Source: Palleniella muris
Lineage (GTDB): Bacteria; Bacteroidota; Bacteroidia; Bacteroidales; Bacteroidaceae
Reading direction: 5' to 3'
DNA length: 55,852 nucleotides
Assembly (NCBI RefSeq): GCF_004792655.1
Contig: NZ_SRZC01000024.1
Coordinates: 1 to 55,852, forward strand
Both the position numbers and the translations under genes were made by a program. The notes under the pieces were generated by a model that was not told where the DNA came from, did no database searches, and saw only the letters and a program-made list of their open reading frames with translations. Positions 52,901 to 55,852 of the stretch are shown here, piece after piece (position 1 is the stretch's first letter; each line of letters starts with the position of its first letter).

Positions 52901-53169
52901 CCTACGTGGAACTCGCCACCGCTTCCGGCAGGAAAGTGCGTGTGACAGCCGTCGATGCGCCGTTCTCTTTCTCCGCCCTCCACTATACTCCGCAGGACAT
53001 AGCCTCCGTGCGCCACGACCATGAGCTGAAGGAAGGCGACTACACCATCCTCACCATCGACTGCGCCGTGCTTGGCATCGGCAACAGTTCCTGTGGTCCC
53101 GGTGTGCTGAAGAAATACAGTATCGACAAGAACAAGAAACATCGCCTGCATATCCGCGTGGCATATTGA
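49990..53169 (+). CDS. Secreted GH2 beta-galactosidase (LacZ-like)
   Basis: The 1059-residue protein has a signal peptide (MRLTKFLPLLLAILSSLPGTAQ) and full LacZ-type layout: sugar-binding jelly roll (LNGQWDFRWAPVPEK), Ig-like domains, TIM barrel with acid/base Glu in SLGNESGYGANH (~486) and nucleophile Glu in TSEYAHCMGNALGNF (~593), and a C-terminal Bgal_small domain (YYGRGPWDTYPDR). Its size is like E. coli LacZ. The signal peptide places it in the periplasm, where it would release galactose from oligosaccharides such as galactan, xyloglucan or mucin fragments. It is not next to a transporter here, so the natural substrate is open. Confidence 0.95.
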   Translation: MRLTKFLPLLLAILSSLPGTAQKAVYEDNHVLQINREPARAGFIPYHSTPGDRRMTLNGQWDFRWAPVPEKIEQAQWGTIAVPAIWEVSGYGTPVYSSSGYTFKVNPPFVMDEPKQAYTAFTERNPTGQYRRKFTVPAEWLSDGGHTYIRFDGVMSAFYVSVNGNRVGYSQDSCSPAEFDITSFLNKGAKENDIELTVYKYSDGSYLEDQDAWRFAGVHRSVTLFHTPALRLRDFAVRTVAADDTYRNFHLQINPKLQSLDGNDAKGYSIVATLFDADGKEVVAMKTDAEPVLNLNHKGAVMNEWYPQRGRMKFARLDTLVKNVHPWTAETPYLYTLKIQLMSPDASQPTECVTQKIGFRQLAIRQGMFLVNGKQVRFRGVNRLEHDPFKARVMTEERMLQDIRLMKQANINAVRTSHYPSTPRWYELCDSLGLYVLDEANAENHGVRGELTSTPDWNDAMMDRMIRVAERDKNHASVVFWSLGNESGYGANHSAMAGWLHEFDPTRFVHYEGAQGSVGGTEEIADPECVDVISRFYPRVMQEYLNPGVPEGSDKERAENARWEFLLGIAQRKWHINTVNGPILDQRPVLTSEYAHCMGNALGNFQEYWDEIYSNPRMLGGFIWDWVDQGIIVPAEGTVAKATGKQPSGDRRWVAYGGDFGDKPNLKAFCLNGVVKCDRELTAKYYEVQHVYSPVQFSKHGDAIYVINRNHHITLDSYKVSGQAIVNGKTRKPFDILLPEVQPGDSALLTIKGLPTKAEAGAQTLLNLTVMRDGMKVSDEQFCLSGDVLDFAKAQPMQKAGKSGMDAKALRAAVSASLFRAPTDNDKSFGNWLAKDWKKNRLDSPEVSVLEEKLNGDGSVIRVEEYKYVAGSIVVTTTFSNAADGNSKTSSPLDIVQEYEFRGELPELPRLGLQLRLPKDYEQLVYYGRGPWDTYPDRWRSCHIGLWRSKVTDEYAHYPVPQDCGNHRETSYVELATASGRKVRVTAVDAPFSFSALHYTPQDIASVRHDHELKEGDYTILTIDCAVLGIGNSSCGPGVLKKYSIDKNKKHRLHIRVAY

Positions 53170-53240
53170 TGCGTCATGGCTGTTAATAAGAAATCATTGT
53201 TGTAATACATTGTAAATCAATTTAATACAAATTGTAATTT

Positions 53241-53280
53241 AAAAGGTTACCTTTCGCACTGTGAAAGGTAACCTTTTGTC
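53241..53280 (+). terminator. Hairpin after the GH2 gene (repeat-family palindrome)
   Basis: AAAAGGTTACCTTTC (53241-53255) pairs with GAAAGGTAACCTTTT (53263-53277). The GGTTACCTTTCG core matches the HTCS terminator at 7444-7478. A further half unit (ATGCAAACCGTTACCTTTC) lies at 53303-53321. Nothing else is seen in 53281-53450. Confidence 0.65.
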
Positions 53281-53453
53281 GTATAAAGTGTTATCTTTTA
53301 CCATGCAAACCGTTACCTTTCTTTTCTTAGAGCGATTTCTATTCTTGGAGAAACATGCCTCAAAGAAGGTATACATCACGCCGTGTATATGTAAAAATAT
53401 CGTTAAAATCGGAGTTTTACTATCATAATGTGTATTTTTATGCGAAAAATCAT

Positions 53454-53461
53454 TACCTTTG
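53454..53461 (+). promoter_or_regulatory. Promoter -7 element of the TPR regulator
   Basis: TACCTTTG matches TAnnTTTG, 33 bases upstream of the ATG. No clear -33 TTTG. Confidence 0.55.
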
Positions 53462-53494
53462 CATGTGGGATAAGAATTTGCCCGCCATACATAA

Positions 53495-55147
53495 ATGACA
53501 ATGCGAACTAAACACAGACTTTATACCCTCGTTGTGGCTTTTATGGTAGCTGCCACACTGTCTTCATGCGTCAGCCCCGGAGAAAGGAAGCGTATGAGCG
53601 AGTTGCTCACAAAAGCAGAGAAGATGAACTCTGACTATGTCTCAATGAAAAACGCTGTTTTTATGGATTCTGTCCTCCGCTTCTATGACTCCCACGGCAC
53701 GGAAGAGGAACGCATCCGCGCAAACTACATGCAGGGCTGTGTCTACCGCGACAAGGGCAACAGTCCTACGGCATTGGAATACTACATGAAAGCCGTAAAC
53801 CTTGCCGACACCACCTCCAACAACTGCAACTATGAACTGTTGGGAAGAATCTATGCCCAAATGGCGGAACTGTTCCATAAGCAACGCTATCCAAAGAAAG
53901 AATTGGAAATGTGGAATAATGCTATTACCATGGCGAGGAATGCCAAAGATACACTTATGGCAGTGCACTGTCTGGGAAGAATTGCTAGTACGTATAGACT
54001 GGCAGGCAATAAAGAAAAATCTGCAGATATTTCCAAAAAGACATACAAAGCATTCAAAGCACTTGGTGAGGATGCCTTGGCTGCATCAGAATTGGCTACC
54101 ACAATATCTTATAATTTGGAACGAAATGCCTTGGACGAGTCAAAATGTGAGATTGACGAATATGTTTCAAAATCAGGTTTGGTGGACAAGAATGGTAATA
54201 TGAAAAAAGGATGCGAGCTCTTTTACTATTGTTTAGGAGAATATTATCATAAATCTTGTAACATAGACTCTGCCCTTTATTATTATAGGAAACTTGTCTC
54301 CTATGATAAGGAAATAATGAACCTCGAGAATGGTTATAAAGGTTTGATGGAGGTCTATATGGACTTGCATCAGGCTGACTCTGTCGTGAAATACGCAAGA
54401 CTTTACGCTGATGCCAATGACACGGCAAACATAAGGAACTCTGCAAAGGAAGTGGGCAGGACACAATCCCTTTACGACTATTCTTCTCACCAGCAGGAGG
54501 CTTTGAAAAAATCCAAGGAAGTACAAAATCTATGGCGCATATTGTTCTTTTGCTTTGTGGCATCAGTATTAGTTCTTGGCACAATTTACACCTTTTATAT
54601 AAAGTACCGAAAAAAGGTACTTGCAGAAAAAAGAGAACTTAACAGCAAATACGCCTTGGCATTGCATGATTACAATGAGGCTTTGGCTGAATATAAAAAA
54701 TACAAGGAGAATGGAGCTTCCTATGAGGCTTCATTATTGGAGAAAATTGGTGAGTTGGAGAAAGACCTTTCTATGTACCGTGATAATTTGGATGTCGACA
54801 GGCTTGCCTGGGAACAAAACCTTCAAAAGCATCAAATTGTCACTATCATGCACAGCCATGCTTCCAAATTGACGCAGCCAACCACAGCGGAATGGTCTGC
54901 ACTGATAGATGTTGTTGGCAATCATCTTCCGGATTTCCTTGTTTCACTTGAAGCAACCTCAGTGCATTTAACTGATGACGAACTAAGAGTTTGCGTTCTG
55001 ACACGCATAGGTTTTGTTCCTTCGGAGATAGCTGTGCTGATGGATATGACGAAGCAGAATGTCACAAATCTGCGTAGTCGTTTGAACAAGAAAATCTTTA
55101 ATGAAGCGGGAGCAAGGACTTTCACACACAACATTTCCAAGCTGTAA
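53495..55147 (+). CDS. Membrane-bound TPR regulator with C-terminal helix-turn-helix
   Basis: The 550-residue protein has an N-terminal hydrophobic segment ending in a lipobox-like TLSSC, then TPR-like repeats to about residue 330 (GNSPTALEYYMKAVNLAD, RYPKKELEMWNNAITMARNA, NIDSALYYYRKLVSYDKEI). A membrane helix (LWRILFFCFVASVLVLGTIY, ~345-365), a coiled coil (~370-440) and a C-terminal LuxR-like HTH (LTDDELRVCVLTRIGFVPSE IAVLMDMTKQNVTN region) follow. This layout is common in Bacteroidetes and places the sensor in the periplasm and the DNA-binding part in the cytoplasm. The second ATG (53501) is an equally good start. The following DUF3244 gene is a plausible target. Confidence 0.85.
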   Translation: MTMRTKHRLYTLVVAFMVAATLSSCVSPGERKRMSELLTKAEKMNSDYVSMKNAVFMDSVLRFYDSHGTEEERIRANYMQGCVYRDKGNSPTALEYYMKAVNLADTTSNNCNYELLGRIYAQMAELFHKQRYPKKELEMWNNAITMARNAKDTLMAVHCLGRIASTYRLAGNKEKSADISKKTYKAFKALGEDALAASELATTISYNLERNALDESKCEIDEYVSKSGLVDKNGNMKKGCELFYYCLGEYYHKSCNIDSALYYYRKLVSYDKEIMNLENGYKGLMEVYMDLHQADSVVKYARLYADANDTANIRNSAKEVGRTQSLYDYSSHQQEALKKSKEVQNLWRILFFCFVASVLVLGTIYTFYIKYRKKVLAEKRELNSKYALALHDYNEALAEYKKYKENGASYEASLLEKIGELEKDLSMYRDNLDVDRLAWEQNLQKHQIVTIMHSHASKLTQPTTAEWSALIDVVGNHLPDFLVSLEATSVHLTDDELRVCVLTRIGFVPSEIAVLMDMTKQNVTNLRSRLNKKIFNEAGARTFTHNISKL

Positions 55148-55154
55148 TGCTGTA

Positions 55155-55239
55155 ATGTACTAATTGTACTTTTTGTGTAAATCTTTGATTGTTATGTTAT
55201 TATACTATTGTGTATTGAAATCCATGTACTAATTGTACT
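55155..55239. repeat. Two identical 16-base semi-palindromes (candidate operators)
   Basis: ATGTACTAATTGTACT occurs at 55155-55170 and again at 55224-55239, 69 bases apart. GTAC-(5)-GTAC gives partial dyad symmetry. They lie between the regulator and the DUF3244 gene, so the regulator itself may bind them. Confidence 0.5.
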
Positions 55240-55257
55240 CCCTTTTTACGCAATTAA

Positions 55258-55380
55258 TTTGAAATTTGTTGTACTTTTACAGAAGCCAAGCTGCACCTCG
55301 GCAGTCCTGAGCAAGCTCAACTGCTCTCGGTTTGCATTGGCTTTGCAGCCGTTAAACAAAAATGTACAACAAATTTCAAA
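55258..55380 (+). promoter_or_regulatory. Structured leader closed by a 17-bp inverted repeat
   Basis: TTTGAAATTTGTTGTAC (55258-55274) and GTACAACAAATTTCAAA (55364-55380) are perfect complements; the right arm ends four bases before the ATG. Inside, AGCCAA/TTGGCT arms enclose GAGCAAGCTC-type palindromes. This could be an RNA structure controlling translation or an inserted palindromic repeat. Confidence 0.6.
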
Positions 55381-55383
55381 CTT

Positions 55384-55758
55384 ATGAAAAAACTACTATT
55401 ATTAATTTTTATGGCGGTCGGTTTTTCGCAAATGGTATTATGCGAAGAACCGGTAGTGTTGCCGTCTCAAGTTCCATTGACTTGTTCGTATAGTGATGAC
55501 GCAACTTACAAGAAAGGCATTAAGCGGGCACCAGTAAAATGTCCTATTGCGTATCTTGAAGGAAACAACATCTCTTTCCCTGCATTTGCGAGTGATTGCA
55601 CGTTTGAGGTTGTGGATGCTTCCACTGAGGAGAAAGTTTTCTGCCAGTATATTTCTGCCTCAGAGACAAGTTGCCAGCTGCCGGCAGGCTTGTCAGGTGA
55701 GTACATCATCCGCTTCGTTTTCGGGCAGTATGAGCTTGAAGGATATATAGCACTATGA
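55384..55758 (+). CDS. Small secreted DUF3244-like protein
   Basis: The 124-residue protein has a signal peptide (MKKLLLLIFMAVGFSQMVLCEE; Cys20 could also hint at lipidation) and an ~80-residue beta-sandwich-like domain: KCPIAYLEGNNISFPAFASD, TFEVVDASTEEKVFCQYIS, LPAGLSGEYIIRFVFGQYEL. This matches the pattern of DUF3244 proteins (G-Y-I/L-I-x-F...L-x-G-x-I end). Function is unknown. In Bacteroidetes such small proteins often follow TPR-HTH regulators like the preceding gene. The remaining 94 bases of the window show no further gene. Confidence 0.75.
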   Translation: MKKLLLLIFMAVGFSQMVLCEEPVVLPSQVPLTCSYSDDATYKKGIKRAPVKCPIAYLEGNNISFPAFASDCTFEVVDASTEEKVFCQYISASETSCQLPAGLSGEYIIRFVFGQYELEGYIAL

Positions 55759-55852
55759 TTTAGTTGTATCAAAAAAGGACTAACAATTGCAATATTTTAC
55801 GCGAGTTCGGGATAAGAAATCATTTAAAATAGTTCCATCTGCCTTGATTTCT

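Overview
The window comes from a Bacteroidales bacterium, most likely a rumen or gut Prevotellaceae member (the Prevotella / Segatella / Xylanibacter group). The evidence is paired SusC/SusD transporters, a hybrid two-component system, Bacteroidetes promoters (TTTG, about 20 bases, then TAnnTTTG) with no clear Shine-Dalgarno sites, PorU/PorV of the type IX secretion system, and xylan gene orders that recall the xusABCDE-xyn10C and xynDABECFR loci of Prevotella bryantii (gene symbols are given on that basis, from memory and synteny).

Region 1 (1-26.3 kb) is a large xylan utilisation locus on the + strand. Two tandem SASA/CE6-type esterases come first, the first cut by the window edge. Then come an HTCS regulator, a 1 kb regulatory gap carrying a large inverted repeat and candidate operator repeats, and xusA-xusB-xusC-xusD-xusE. 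A GH10 xylanase with an internal carbohydrate-binding insert, a GH5 enzyme, a secreted stand-alone module protein and a secreted GH43 follow. Esterases remove acetyl groups, GH10/GH5 cut the backbone, the Xus proteins bind and import oligosaccharides, and the HTCS probably senses them.

Region 2 (26.6-27.7 kb) is an AT-rich two-gene islet of unknown function: a small membrane protein and a membrane-anchored protein with an S24/LexA-like look.

Region 3 (27.9-34.9 kb) is a second xylan cluster: a leftward operon xynE-xynD-xynA-xynB (SGNH esterase, GPH symporter, secreted GH10, cytoplasmic GH43) diverging from xynF (GH67 alpha-glucuronidase). It finishes the breakdown of glucuronoxylan oligosaccharides.

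Region 4 (35-40.5 kb) is accessory DNA: an Rpn/PD-(D/E)XK nuclease, then the remains of an Rhs-type polymorphic toxin locus. These are a deletion-fused relic and three immunity genes, two of them preceded by 'orphan' toxin tips without start signals. Toxin 5' parts and immunity 3' parts are nearly invariant while the middle varies, which looks like a recombinable specificity cassette array. This is the most unusual part of the window.

Region 5 (40.5-55.8 kb) is core genome: rplM-rpsI-rpsB-tsf, an FAH-family hydrolase, porU-porV (T9SS C-terminal signal processing and attachment), ispF, a secreted GH2 beta-galactosidase, a membrane TPR/HTH regulator, and a small DUF3244 secreted protein preceded by a strongly structured leader. 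No rRNA, tRNA, CRISPR array or complete insertion sequence was seen.
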